Assembly: GCA_902776365.1 (NCBI GenBank)
Contig: CACYPU010000001.1
Span: 372,001 to 436,000, forward strand
Source: an uncultured Bacteroidota bacterium
GTDB lineage: Bacteria; Bacteroidota; Bacteroidia; Bacteroidales; P3
Direction: 5' to 3'
DNA length: 64,000 bases
Position numbers and translations under genes: made by a program. Below, piece by piece: positions 16,336-25,112 of this stretch. Numbering within the stretch: position 1 is the first letter of the stretch; each line of letters opens with the position of its first letter. The notes beneath the pieces were generated by a model. The model saw nothing but the letters and a program-made list of their open reading frames with translations. It was not told the origin of the DNA and ran no database searches.

Positions 16336-17116
16336 TGAGTGATGTCTTTTTGTCTGTTGATTCTTTTCTTTGTCCTATAATCAGCGCGCAGCTCACGCTG
16401 TACTCGCCGGCCGGGAAATGCTTCTGGTAGCTGCCCGGAATCACCACGCTGCGGGCCGGCACCCGCCCTATGTATGTGACCGGCTCGGGCCCGGTGACGT
16501 CGATAATATGCGTCGAGGCGGTGATTACGGTACCTGAGCCCAGCACAGCCTCGTGCTCGATATGTGCCCCTTCGACGATAATGCAGCGGCTGCCGATAAA
16601 GCAATTGTCCTCCACAATCACCGGAGCCGCCTGTACGGGCTCCAGCACGCCGCCGATGCCCACGCCGCCGCTCAAGTGCACATTCTTGCCTATCTGCGCA
16701 CAGCTGCCCACCGTCGCCCAAGTGTCCACCATCGTCCCCGTGTCTACGTAGGCGCCGATATTCACATACGAGGGCATCAGGATAGTCCCCGGGGCAAGGT
16801 AGGCCCCGTAACGCGCCACTGCCGGCGGCACCACACGCACGCCGCCCTCGGCATAATGGCGCTTCAGCGCTATCTTGTCGTGATACTCCATTGGCCCCGC
16901 CTCCAGGGTCTCCATCCCGCAAACGGGGAAATACAGCAGCACCGCCTTCTTCACCCACTCGTTGACAACCCAAGAGTTGTCTGGCAAGTCGGCAGGCTCC
17001 GCCACGCGCAACTCCCCCCTGTCCAGGAGACCTATCGCCTCCAGTACCGCCTCGCGGTATTCCTCTTTCTCCAGGAGCTCTCTGCGCTCCCAGGCTTCTT
17101 CTATATGCTTTTTCAT
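16313..17116 (-). CDS. dapD: Tetrahydrodipicolinate N-succinyltransferase
   Basis: 267 residues from the ATG at 17116, which overlaps the stop of the upstream gene as ATGA. Left-handed beta-helix enzyme: VRVVPPAVARYGAYLAPGTI, MPSYVNIGAYVDTGTMVDTW, GSCAQIGKNVHLSGGVGIGG, NCFIGSRCIIVEG are successive hexapeptide coils, followed by GRVPARSVVIPGS. It catalyses the succinyl-CoA-dependent step of lysine and diaminopimelate synthesis. The C-terminal end overlaps the start of the repeat-encoded lipoprotein. Confidence 0.96.
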   Translation of the reverse strand: MKKHIEEAWERRELLEKEEYREAVLEAIGLLDRGELRVAEPADLPDNSWVVNEWVKKAVLLYFPVCGMETLEAGPMEYHDKIALKRHYAEGGVRVVPPAVARYGAYLAPGTILMPSYVNIGAYVDTGTMVDTWATVGSCAQIGKNVHLSGGVGIGGVLEPVQAAPVIVEDNCFIGSRCIIVEGAHIEHEAVLGSGTVITASTHIIDVTGPEPVTYIGRVPARSVVIPGSYQKHFPAGEYSVSCALIIGQRKESTDKKTSLNEALRLF

Positions 17117-19806
17117 CTCAATAAAAGTATTGTTCCGGTTAGTTTCTGTTGTTTCTGTGGCTGCATCCGCGTGCGGTACTGCAGCGTGTAGACGTATGCT
17201 CCCTGCGGACAGGGTTCGCCCCCACGCGTGCCGTCCCACCGGGCGTCGACACCTTCGAGGTGGCAGATGAGCAGTCCTTCGCGGTTATATATCCAGAGCT
17301 CCATCTCCACCACATCCTGCAGCACCGGTTGCCACGTGCTATTCGTGCTCTCCCCGGGAGTGAAGACATTCGGCGTGAAAACCGCCGACCGGTCTATAAC
17401 CACCACACCCCTCGCCGTATCCGTGCAACCCTCCTCGCTAATCGCCACCAGCGTCACCGGCAGCGAGTCCGCCTCCACAGGATAAACGTATTCCACGTGG
17501 CGCTCCCCATACAGGTCGCCCTCTATCTCCCATTGGCACGTCGCATTGTAATGCGAGCAATCGTAGAAATCAACCCCCAGGTTCGACAACGTCACCACCT
17601 GCGGCACCACCCTCATCTCCGCCTTCAGCTCCTCTCGCAGGATACCCAGATGCAGCGTCACCAGCGAATCGCACCCGTACCTGTTGGTGAACAGCCGCGG
17701 ATAAACGCCCGTCCTGTCATAATAGACACCGTCGAACATGTAGCCCTCCGACTTGCACACCGTGTCGTAGATATGGATGTCATCGTGCGGCAGCGCCGTC
17801 AGCGTCACTCCCACAACACTGTCGCACCCCTCGGCCGTCGTCAGCGTGAACGAGTACTCTCCCGTCCTCTCCAGCAAACTGTCTCCCACCGCCAGCGGTT
17901 CATTGTCGCAAATCGTAGTGTCGATATCTATATGGTAGGTCGCATTCACCTCCAGCGTCAGCGTCACCATGCTGTCGGCTCCGTGCACGTCGAGGAGGTT
18001 GAGTGTGAGGGTGCCCGCGCTGTCAAACAGCTCTCCTCCCCACAGGTACGGCAGCTCATTGTCGCAAATCGTCCGCCTATAATGGTACCGGTGGTTCCTC
18101 CACACCGTCAGCCTGTAGCCTATCGTACTGTCGCATCCGTAACTGTTCGTGTACCCGAACACCGTGTCCGTACTCTCCCCGAACGCCACCCCGCAGAACA
18201 CCGCCGGCAGGTCATTCTCCACCACCTCCTCCTCCCTCTCCCAGTGGTGCGACGGAAACACCGTCAGATGCAGCACCACCACACTGTCGGCTCCCTCCGT
18301 CGTCAATGCCCTCAGCGTGTCCACCGTCGAGGCCTCATAACTGTTGCCTGCCCAGTGATAGGGTGTCGTGCTCGCGCAGACCGTGTCGAACACCTCCCCG
18401 AACTTGTTCCTCGCAACATGAAGCGTGAAGCTCACATTGCTGTCGCACCCCGCCGCCGTCGTGTCAGCAAAAAGTGTGTCCGTGACATCGTCGTAGAACA
18501 AGGTTCCGTGGAAAGAGTAGGGGAGGTCGTTCTCCACAACAGAGACTTGCCGATGAAGGTTGTACACCGGGTGCACCACCACATGTGTCATCTGGATACT
18601 GTCGCAGCCGTGCACCGAAAGGGTGTTTACGGGCACCTCGGTCGAGGTCGTGTAGGTGTGCCCCTGCCAGTGGCAACTCCCGCAACCCTCCACCACAGTG
18701 TCGATTTCGTAGTTCGGGTGCACCGTCACAGCCACCGTGCTGTCGATATCCTCGCCGCACGACGAGGTGATATGGTACGTGTAGTAGACCGTCGTGTCGT
18801 GTGTCAGGTCCTCCGGCGCCTGGATCGTGAAGGTCGAGTCGTTCAGAACGGTCACGCCGTAGCCACTTACGCTGTAGCCCTCCACCTCGCAGTCGTCGGG
18901 AATCAGTGCGTCGTTCAGCGCCAGTTCCCATTCGAAAATGTAGCCGTTATCGCCGCTCCACCCGTCCAGTACCTCTATGTACCAGTCTCCGTTCAGCGGG
19001 CAGCCAATCAGCGACGAGAAATTCTGGTCCGGGTGGTAGAAATTCGTCCTCGCACCCACATTCGATGAATCTATCTTCCCTCCGTGTGCGTGCCCGTACC
19101 GGTAGATAATGCCGTCGTCGCTCGCCGAAGTATGTGCATACGAGTAGCCTGAAGTCGTATTGTTGCTCCAGCAATAGTTCCAACCCTCTCCGTGCTCATT
19201 CCCCAAAGCCGACGAATCGCATTTGTGCGAACTATTCTCCCCATCCTGCGGGTCGCCCAGGTACGTCCCCATCTCCACATTGTTCCCCGCCGACCATCCC
19301 CTGTGGTTGCTCGGAATCGTGCTCGTGCAACTCGACGTGCCATTGTTGCTATACTTCAGCAGCGACGCCTTCTGGTCGTTCGGACACGTGATGCCAATGT
19401 AGATGTCGCCTATCCACGAATGCTCCATGTTCAGGCGCACATACTTGATGTCCTGCACCGAGGTGATGGTGGCACCGGTAGCAAACGCCGTGAAATTCAC
19501 ATGCGAGCGGTACGAGCACCCCAGCGTCCCGCACGGCACACCGTCCGGCAGGAAAATCCGCTCGCTGTGCCCCAGCGTCGTACCCTCATGTCCCACCACC
19601 ACATCGTGTGTCGTCATATACCCGAACGTCACCGTCCGCGTGCTCCCCGCGCACATCTCACTCGGCACACTGAAGCTAACCAACCTCTGCCCCTGCACCC
19701 AATTCAAAAATGAAAAAACAAAAAAAACACCCAAGCAAGCCACCCTGCGCAGCCCGCCAACCTCCGTCCTCCGTCCTCTTTCCTCTATCATCCCTTCTTT
19801 CTCCAT
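17113..19806 (-). CDS. Large secreted modular protein with T9SS/gliding-motility C-terminal domain
   Basis: About 897 residues from the ATG at 19806 (ATG at 19791 and TTG at 19824 are alternatives). After a signal peptide (LGVFFVFSFLNWVQGQ) comes a proprotein-convertase P-like domain (IKYVRLNMEHSWIGDIYIGI, GDWYIEVLDGWSGDNGYIFEW). Residues about 300-780 hold six or seven repeats of some 70 residues, each with a TVC or TICDNE motif and a GCDS or GADS turn followed by VxLxL. The last 90 residues (FTPNVFTPGESTN, LWIYNREG, WDGTRGGEPCPQGAYVYTL) are the CHU_C domain used for type IX export. It is predicted to be exported by the system PorW belongs to and displayed on the surface. Ligand unknown. Confidence 0.85.
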   Translation of the reverse strand: MEKEGMIEERGRRTEVGGLRRVACLGVFFVFSFLNWVQGQRLVSFSVPSEMCAGSTRTVTFGYMTTHDVVVGHEGTTLGHSERIFLPDGVPCGTLGCSYRSHVNFTAFATGATITSVQDIKYVRLNMEHSWIGDIYIGITCPNDQKASLLKYSNNGTSSCTSTIPSNHRGWSAGNNVEMGTYLGDPQDGENSSHKCDSSALGNEHGEGWNYCWSNNTTSGYSYAHTSASDDGIIYRYGHAHGGKIDSSNVGARTNFYHPDQNFSSLIGCPLNGDWYIEVLDGWSGDNGYIFEWELALNDALIPDDCEVEGYSVSGYGVTVLNDSTFTIQAPEDLTHDTTVYYTYHITSSCGEDIDSTVAVTVHPNYEIDTVVEGCGSCHWQGHTYTTSTEVPVNTLSVHGCDSIQMTHVVVHPVYNLHRQVSVVENDLPYSFHGTLFYDDVTDTLFADTTAAGCDSNVSFTLHVARNKFGEVFDTVCASTTPYHWAGNSYEASTVDTLRALTTEGADSVVVLHLTVFPSHHWEREEEVVENDLPAVFCGVAFGESTDTVFGYTNSYGCDSTIGYRLTVWRNHRYHYRRTICDNELPYLWGGELFDSAGTLTLNLLDVHGADSMVTLTLEVNATYHIDIDTTICDNEPLAVGDSLLERTGEYSFTLTTAEGCDSVVGVTLTALPHDDIHIYDTVCKSEGYMFDGVYYDRTGVYPRLFTNRYGCDSLVTLHLGILREELKAEMRVVPQVVTLSNLGVDFYDCSHYNATCQWEIEGDLYGERHVEYVYPVEADSLPVTLVAISEEGCTDTARGVVVIDRSAVFTPNVFTPGESTNSTWQPVLQDVVEMELWIYNREGLLICHLEGVDARWDGTRGGEPCPQGAYVYTLQYRTRMQPQKQQKLTGTILLLR

Positions 19807-19922
19807 TTTCCTCCATAAACGCAAAAATACATAAAAAATTGTTTATTATTTTAAAAACTGCTATTTTTTTCCCCATTTTCATTTTTATTCGTATATTTGC
19901 AAAAAATAAAAACTACTATAAT

Positions 19923-21620
19923 ATGAAGCAACTCATTGAATGCGTGCCCAATATCAGCGAAGGCCGCAACATGGATATCATCAATCAGGTCACCGCCGAG
20001 ATCGAAAAAGTCGACGGCGTCAAGCTCCTCGACGTAGACCCCGGCCAGACCACCAACCGCACCGTCATCACCTTCGTCGGCGAACCCGAGCCCGTCCTCG
20101 AAGCCGCCTACCAGGTCGTCAAGAAAGCCGCCGAACTCATCGACATGTCCCAGCACCACGGCGCTCACCCACGCCAGGGAGCCACCGACGTCTGCCCCCT
20201 CATCCCCGTCTCCAACATCTCCATGGACGAGGTCGTCCAATACGCCCACAAGCTCGGCCGCCGCCTCGGCGACGAACTCCAAATCCCCATCTACTGCTAC
20301 GAAAACGCCGCCTTCATCCCCGAACGCCGCAACCTCGCCTACTGCCGCACCGGCGAGTACGAGAGCCTCTCCTCACGCCTCGGCACCGACCAGTGGAAAC
20401 CCGACTTCGGCCCCAACGCCTGGAACAACCACACCGCCCACACCGGCGCCACCCAGGTCGGCGCCCGCGACTTCCTCGTCGCCATCAACTACAACCTCAA
20501 CACCACCTCCACACGCCGCGCCAACGCCATCGCCTTCGACGTCCGCGAGAAAGGCCGTCCCAAACGCGAAGGTGGCAAACCCAGCGGCAAGCCCATCAAG
20601 GACGAGAACGGCAAAACCATCATGATCCCCGGCACCCTCAAAGGAACCAAAGCCATCGGCTGGTACATCGAGGACTACGGCATCGCTCAGGTCTCCATGA
20701 ATATCACCTCCATCAAGGTCGCCCCCGTGCACCTCTGCTTCGACGAAGTCTGCCGCTGCGCCCAGAACCGCGGCCTCCGCGTCACCGGCTGCGAAATCGT
20801 CGGCCTCATCCCCAAGAGCGTCCTCATCGACGCCGGCCGCTACTACCTCGCCAAGCAGCAACGCTCCCTCGGCGTCAGCGAGGAAGAAATTATGAAGGTC
20901 GCCATCAAGAGCATGGGCCTCGACGACCTCAAACCCTTCGACCCCAAAGAAAAAGTCATTGAATATCTGATAGAAGACCACAGCAAGAAAAAACTCGTCG
21001 ACCTCACCTGCCGCGGCTTCTGCGACGAGACCGCCAGCGAAAGCCCCGCCCCCGGCGGCGGCTCCGTCTCCGCCTACATGGGCGCCCTCGCCGCCTCCCT
21101 CGGCACCATGGTCGCCAACCTCACCGGCGGCAAAGCCGCCTACGACGACGACTGGGAAAAATTCTCCGACGTCGCCGTCAAAGGCCAGGCCCTGAAGGAC
21201 GAACTCCTCCACCTCGTCGACGAGGACACCGCCGCCTTCAACAAGATTATGGACGCCTTCGGCCTCCCCAAGAAAACCGACGACGAGAAAGCCGCCCGCA
21301 GCGCCGCCATCCAAGAGGCTACAAAATTCGCCACCGAAGTCCCCTTCCGCACCATGCAGCGCTCCCTCGAAGCCTTCGAAATCTGCCGCGCTATGGTCGA
21401 ATGGGGCAACCCCAACTCCGTCACCGACGGCGGCGTCGGCTCCCTGGCAGCCCGCAGCGCCGTCATGGGTGCCCACCTCAACGTGAAAATCAACGCCTCC
21501 TCCCTCAAAGACGAGGCCTTCAAGGCCGACATCCTCGCCCGTGCCCAGGCCATCGAGGACGAAGCCATCAAGCAGGAAGCCGAAATCCTGAAGATTGTCA
21601 ACGAAAAAATTGGTTTGTAA
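19923..21620 (+). CDS. ftcD: Glutamate formimidoyltransferase / formimidoyltetrahydrofolate cyclodeaminase
   Basis: 565 residues from the ATG at 19923, a true two-domain fusion. Residues 1-about 325 are the formiminotransferase (IECVPNISEGRN, DVDPGQTTNRTVITFVG, SQHHGAHPRQGATDVCPLIP); the rest is the cyclodeaminase (FCDETASESPAPGGGSVSAYMGALAASLGTMVANLT). It moves the formimino group from the histidine breakdown product formiminoglutamate to tetrahydrofolate and releases ammonia. Other histidine-utilisation genes are not in the window. A TATATTTG box at 19892-19899 precedes it, with only a weak -33 match. Confidence 0.97.
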   Translation: MKQLIECVPNISEGRNMDIINQVTAEIEKVDGVKLLDVDPGQTTNRTVITFVGEPEPVLEAAYQVVKKAAELIDMSQHHGAHPRQGATDVCPLIPVSNISMDEVVQYAHKLGRRLGDELQIPIYCYENAAFIPERRNLAYCRTGEYESLSSRLGTDQWKPDFGPNAWNNHTAHTGATQVGARDFLVAINYNLNTTSTRRANAIAFDVREKGRPKREGGKPSGKPIKDENGKTIMIPGTLKGTKAIGWYIEDYGIAQVSMNITSIKVAPVHLCFDEVCRCAQNRGLRVTGCEIVGLIPKSVLIDAGRYYLAKQQRSLGVSEEEIMKVAIKSMGLDDLKPFDPKEKVIEYLIEDHSKKKLVDLTCRGFCDETASESPAPGGGSVSAYMGALAASLGTMVANLTGGKAAYDDDWEKFSDVAVKGQALKDELLHLVDEDTAAFNKIMDAFGLPKKTDDEKAARSAAIQEATKFATEVPFRTMQRSLEAFEICRAMVEWGNPNSVTDGGVGSLAARSAVMGAHLNVKINASSLKDEAFKADILARAQAIEDEAIKQEAEILKIVNEKIGL

Positions 21621-21621
21621 T

Positions 21622-21744
21622 ATGAAAAAGAAAGTTTTTGCTATCGCAGCCCTCGTAATGCTTGTGGCCGGACTGGCCGCCAGCTGCACCCACAACACCT
21701 GCCCCGCCTACCGTGGCTCCACCGCCATGGTAATGGCTGAATAA
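21622..21744 (+). CDS. 40-residue lipoprotein-like peptide
   Basis: An ATG one base after the ftcD stop opens a 40-residue frame: MKKKVFAIAALVMLVAGLA, a lipobox AASC, then THNTCPAYRGSTAMVMAE. The signal peptide and lipobox are textbook; the mature peptide would be 19 residues with a CPAY motif. The tight spacing after ftcD and the hairpin just downstream support a real gene. Function unknown; I have an unverified impression that short CPAY-containing lipoproteins recur in Bacteroidales. Confidence 0.7.
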   Translation: MKKKVFAIAALVMLVAGLAASCTHNTCPAYRGSTAMVMAE

Positions 21745-21767
21745 CCCCTTGGGCGCATAACGATTTT

Positions 21768-21806
21768 ACTCCACTGTGTGGCTGTCGACGCGCCACGCAG
21801 TGGAGT
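21768..21806 (+). terminator. Strong hairpin after the small lipoprotein
   Basis: ACTCCACTGTGTGG and CCACGCAGTGGAGT pair over 14 bp with one G-U, loop of 11. No U-run follows, so it may be a processing or stability hairpin rather than an intrinsic terminator. Confidence 0.55.
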
Positions 21807-21872
21807 ATTGTAATCAAAAAAACTATGACCAATCTGGCGGCGTACCGGCAAAAGTGATTAAACACTTGGACA

Positions 21873-22988
21873 ATGACTAAACGCAAGATAATCAACGACC
21901 CGGTATATGACGGGTTCCTCTCCGTCGACGACCCTGTGATACTGAAGGTCATCGAACATCCCTGGTTCCAGCGGCAACGCCGCATCAAGCAGCTGGGACT
22001 CACCCACCTTGTCTATCCCGGAGCCATGCACACACGCTTCAGCCACATGCTGGGAGCGTTGAACCTTATGGGACGGGCGCTGGAGGTGCTGCGGCAGAAG
22101 GGAGTGGAAATCAGTGACGAGGAGTGCCGCGCCGCCAAGCTGGCCATCCTCCTGCACGACCTCGGACACGGCCCATTCTCGCACACCAGCGAGCGTGTGC
22201 TGGTCGACGTGCCGCACGAGGAAATTACACTGCTGATGATGCAGCGCATCAATAAAGAAATGAATGGCGCGTTGGATATGGCCATCGCTATCTTCTCCAA
22301 CACTTACCCCAAACACTTTCTTCACCAGCTAGTGAGCAGTCAGTTGGACATGGACCGTCTCGACTACCTGGGACGCGACAGTTTCTTTACCGGCGTCAGT
22401 GAAGGGATAGTTGGCACCGACCGCATCATCAGCATGTTGAATGTTCATAACGACGAACTGGTCGTCGACGAGAAGGGCATCTACAGCGTGGAAAAATTCA
22501 TCATCAGCCGCCGCCTGATGTACTGGCAGGTCTACATGCATAAGACCGTCATCGCCGCCGACCAGTTGCTGCTGAACATCCTCCGCCGTGCCCGCGAACT
22601 GAATGTCTCTCCTTTCACCTTTCAACTTTCACCTTTCAACCTCGACCGCTTCGCCGAGGTGGATGACGACGACATCATGGTGGCAGTGAAGCACTGGCAG
22701 CACTCGGACGACGAGATACTCTGCACCTTGTGTAAGAATATGGTCAACCGCCGCTTGCCCGCCATACGTTTCAGCAACGAGCCCTTCCCCGAGACCTCGC
22801 CCTCCTACTTCGAGGGTACCGGCCAACTCCGCAACCGTTCCTACGACTTCAACGACCAGGAAATCAAAGTTCTGTACAAAGACGGCCGCTGCCTCCCCAT
22901 CAGCGAAGCCAGCGACCAGCTCGACCGCCACTTCCTCGAAAAACAGGTCACCAAATACTATTATTACTACCCCAAAGTGGAAGAATAA
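21873..22988 (+). CDS. HD-domain phosphohydrolase (SAMHD1/dGTPase-like)
   Basis: 371 residues. HD signature: HTRFSHMLG (His53), HDLGHGPFSH (His95-Asp96) and the distal DMDRLDYLGRDS. The opening NDPVYDGFLSVDDPVILKVIEHPWFQRQRRIKQLG is typical of SAMHD1-like dNTP triphosphohydrolases. Likely a cytoplasmic nucleotide phosphohydrolase; the substrate is inferred. A repeat tract at 22611-22642 inserts SPFTFQLSPFN between the helical domain and the NLDRFAEVDDDD segment. Confidence 0.85.
   Translation: MTKRKIINDPVYDGFLSVDDPVILKVIEHPWFQRQRRIKQLGLTHLVYPGAMHTRFSHMLGALNLMGRALEVLRQKGVEISDEECRAAKLAILLHDLGHGPFSHTSERVLVDVPHEEITLLMMQRINKEMNGALDMAIAIFSNTYPKHFLHQLVSSQLDMDRLDYLGRDSFFTGVSEGIVGTDRIISMLNVHNDELVVDEKGIYSVEKFIISRRLMYWQVYMHKTVIAADQLLLNILRRARELNVSPFTFQLSPFNLDRFAEVDDDDIMVAVKHWQHSDDEILCTLCKNMVNRRLPAIRFSNEPFPETSPSYFEGTGQLRNRSYDFNDQEIKVLYKDGRCLPISEASDQLDRHFLEKQVTKYYYYYPKVEE
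22611..22642 (+). repeat. Heptamer tract inside the HD hydrolase gene
   Basis: CCTTTCACCTTTCAACTTTCACC-like heptamers, in frame, encoding SPFTFQLSPF. Same unit family as the truB, clpC and DHH tracts. Confidence 0.7.
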
Positions 22989-23021
22989 AAAATTATTTCT
23001 GTGCGATTTATTTTTTTTTCG

Positions 23022-23066
23022 TACATTTGCACTTTCCATTCTTTGGGGTGGAAAGTGTAATTTTTT
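23022..23066 (+). promoter_or_regulatory. -7 box and palindrome before the carbamate kinase operon
   Basis: TACATTTG at 23022-23029, no clear -33 TTTG. CACTTTCCA (23030-23038) and TGGAAAGTG (23049-23057) form a palindrome that would cover the transcription start, followed by TTTTTT. Could be an operator or a short hairpin. Confidence 0.5.
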
Positions 23067-23089
23067 GAAAACAAAGAAAATAGAATAGA

Positions 23090-24025
23090 ATGAGAAAACT
23101 CGCTGTTGTCGCTTTTGGCGGAAATGCACTGCTTCGCAGTGGCCAGAAGGGCACCTACAAAGAGCAACTGGAGAACGTGGAGAACACCTGCGAGAGCCTC
23201 TGCGCCCTGTTGAAAAGAAACTATAACATCGTGATTGGTCACGGCAACGGTCCCCAGGTGGGCAACGTGATGCTGCAGCACGAGGCTGGCAAGCTGACCG
23301 GCGTCGAGGCCATGCCGATGGACTTCTGCGTGGCTGAGACCCAGGGCTCGATTGCCTACCTTATCGAGATGGGGCTGCGCAACGTGATGGCCCGCAACGA
23401 CATTCAGCGCGATGTGGTGACCCTCATCACCCAAGTGGCTGTCAACAAGCTGGACCCGATGTTCCAGAATCCCACCAAGCCTGTGGGACCTTACTACACC
23501 AAGGAGCAGGCCGAAGAGTTTGCCCGCGAGACCGGTGCCAAGTATAAGGAGGACCCCAAGGGCAACGGCTGGCGCAAGGTGGTGGCTTCGCCCAAGCCTG
23601 TGCGTATCAACAACATCAAGATAGTGAAGCAGTTGGCTGCCGCTGGCCACATTGTGGTCACCGTGGGTGGCGGCGGCATCCCTGTGGTGGAGGAGAGCGA
23701 CTATGTGCGTGGCGTCGAAGCCGTTATCGACAAGGACCTCGCCTCGGCCCTCTGCGCCGTCGAGATAGGTGCCGATGAGTTCTACATTCTCACCGACGTA
23801 CCCAAGGTCTACATCAACTTCCGCAAGGAGAACGAGCAGGCCCTCGACACCATCACCATCGCTCAGGCCAAGCAGTACCTCGAGGAGGGACAGTTTGCCG
23901 AAGGCTCGATGGCGCCCAAGGTGCGTGCCGCCATCATGTTCGTCGAGAAGGGTGGCAAGGAGTGCATCATCACCGAGGCCGGCCAGTTGGACAACCCCAA
24001 CTGCGGCACCCGCATTGTGAGATGA
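23090..24025 (+). CDS. arcC: Carbamate kinase
   Basis: 311 residues of the amino-acid-kinase fold: VVAFGGNALLRSGQKGTYKEQ at the start, VIGHGNGPQVGNVMLQ, the PVGPYYTKEQAE insertion loop, VVTVGGGGIPVV and DKDLASALCAVEIGADEFYILTDV near the end, ending in GTRIVR. In arginine and citrulline catabolism it converts carbamoyl phosphate and ADP to ammonia, CO2 and ATP. It heads a probable operon with ornithine carbamoyltransferase (84 bases downstream) and an AspT-like carrier. Confidence 0.96.
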   Translation: MRKLAVVAFGGNALLRSGQKGTYKEQLENVENTCESLCALLKRNYNIVIGHGNGPQVGNVMLQHEAGKLTGVEAMPMDFCVAETQGSIAYLIEMGLRNVMARNDIQRDVVTLITQVAVNKLDPMFQNPTKPVGPYYTKEQAEEFARETGAKYKEDPKGNGWRKVVASPKPVRINNIKIVKQLAAAGHIVVTVGGGGIPVVEESDYVRGVEAVIDKDLASALCAVEIGADEFYILTDVPKVYINFRKENEQALDTITIAQAKQYLEEGQFAEGSMAPKVRAAIMFVEKGGKECIITEAGQLDNPNCGTRIVR

Positions 24026-24108
24026 ATGTGTAAATCCGTGAATGTTTGAATGTGAAAATCCAAAGATTAACAAATTAGCAAATTAACAAATTAATAAATT
24101 CAATAATT
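24026..24108 (+). repeat. Short repeat spacer between arcC and the OTC gene
   Basis: GAATGTGTAAATCCGTGAATGTTTGAATGTG followed by four AACAAATT-like octamers just before the start codon. AT-rich unlike the flanking genes. Confidence 0.6.
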
Positions 24109-25110
24109 ATGGCTTACAATCTTAGAAACCGCAATTTCCTGAAGATCCTCGACTTTTCGCCGAAGGAGCTCAACTATCTGCTCGACCTGGCCCGCGAACT
24201 GAAACGCGCTAAATATGCAGGTACCGAGAAACCGACTCTCACTGGCAAGAACATTGCCCTCATCTTCGAGAAGACTTCGACCCGCACCCGCTGCGCTTTT
24301 GAGGTCGGTGCCAAAGACCAGGGTGCCCATGTGACCTACCTCGGTCCCACCGGCAGCCAGATTGGCATCAAGGAGAGCATGAAAGACACCGCCCGCGTCC
24401 TCGGTCGCATGTTCGACGGTATCGAATATCGTGGCTTCGACCAGGCCACCGTCGAGGAACTCGCCGAATATGCCGGCGTCCCCGTGTGGAACGGTCTCAC
24501 CGCTGAGGCTCACCCCACCCAGATTCTGGCCGACCTCCTCACTATCCAGGAGCACACCGACAAACCCCTCAATCAGGTGAAGTTCGCCTATATCGGCGAT
24601 GCCCGCTACAACATGGGCAACAGTCTGATGGTTGGTGGCGTTAAGATGGGTATGGACATCCGCATCATCGCCCCCAAGAAGCTGCAGCCTGCTAAGGATC
24701 TCGTCAAGAAGTGCCAGGAGATCGCCAAGGAAACCGGCGCCAAGCTCACCGTTACCGACGATGTGGAGAAGGGCGTGAAGGGCCTCGACTTCATCTACAC
24801 CGACATCTGGGTGTCGATGGGCGAACCCGACAGCGTGTGGAAAGAGCGCATCAAGATGCTGATGCCCTATCAGGTCAACGCTGCCCTGATGAAGAAGACC
24901 GGCAATCCCAAGTGCAAATTCATGCACTGCCTGCCCGCTTACCACAATTTGGAGACCAAAGCCGGCCGCGACGTCCACGAGAAATTCGGTCTCAATGGCA
25001 TCGAGGTCACTGAGGATGTCTTCGAAAGCGAGAACAGCATCGTCTTCGACGAGGCCGAGAACCGTATGCACACTATCAAGGCCGTCATGGTGGCCACTCT
25101 GGGTGACTAA
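24109..25110 (+). CDS. argF: Ornithine carbamoyltransferase
   Basis: 333 residues. Carbamoyl-phosphate motif [19 protein letters not shown] near residue 55, [12 protein letters not shown], and the ornithine-binding [10 protein letters not shown] near 275; ends VMVATLGD. The length and '[24 protein letters not shown]' C-terminal part fit the OTCases used both ways. The neighbour carbamate kinase suggests a catabolic role (arcB-like): citrulline plus phosphate to ornithine and carbamoyl phosphate. No arginine deiminase lies nearby, so citrulline may come from elsewhere. Confidence 0.95.
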   Translation: MAYNLRNRNFLKILDFSPKELNYLLDLARELKRAKYAGTEKPTLTGKNIALIFEKTSTRTRCAFEVGAKDQGAHVTYLGPTGSQIGIKESMKDTARVLGRMFDGIEYRGFDQATVEELAEYAGVPVWNGLTAEAHPTQILADLLTIQEHTDKPLNQVKFAYIGDARYNMGNSLMVGGVKMGMDIRIIAPKKLQPAKDLVKKCQEIAKETGAKLTVTDDVEKGVKGLDFIYTDIWVSMGEPDSVWKERIKMLMPYQVNAALMKKTGNPKCKFMHCLPAYHNLETKAGRDVHEKFGLNGIEVTEDVFESENSIVFDEAENRMHTIKAVMVATLGD

Positions 25111-25112
25111 TT

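Noticed and set aside
20373-21698. A 441-residue open frame antisense to ftcD
   Set aside because: Shadow of ftcD; Gly/Ala/Val/Asp-rich text without domain features.
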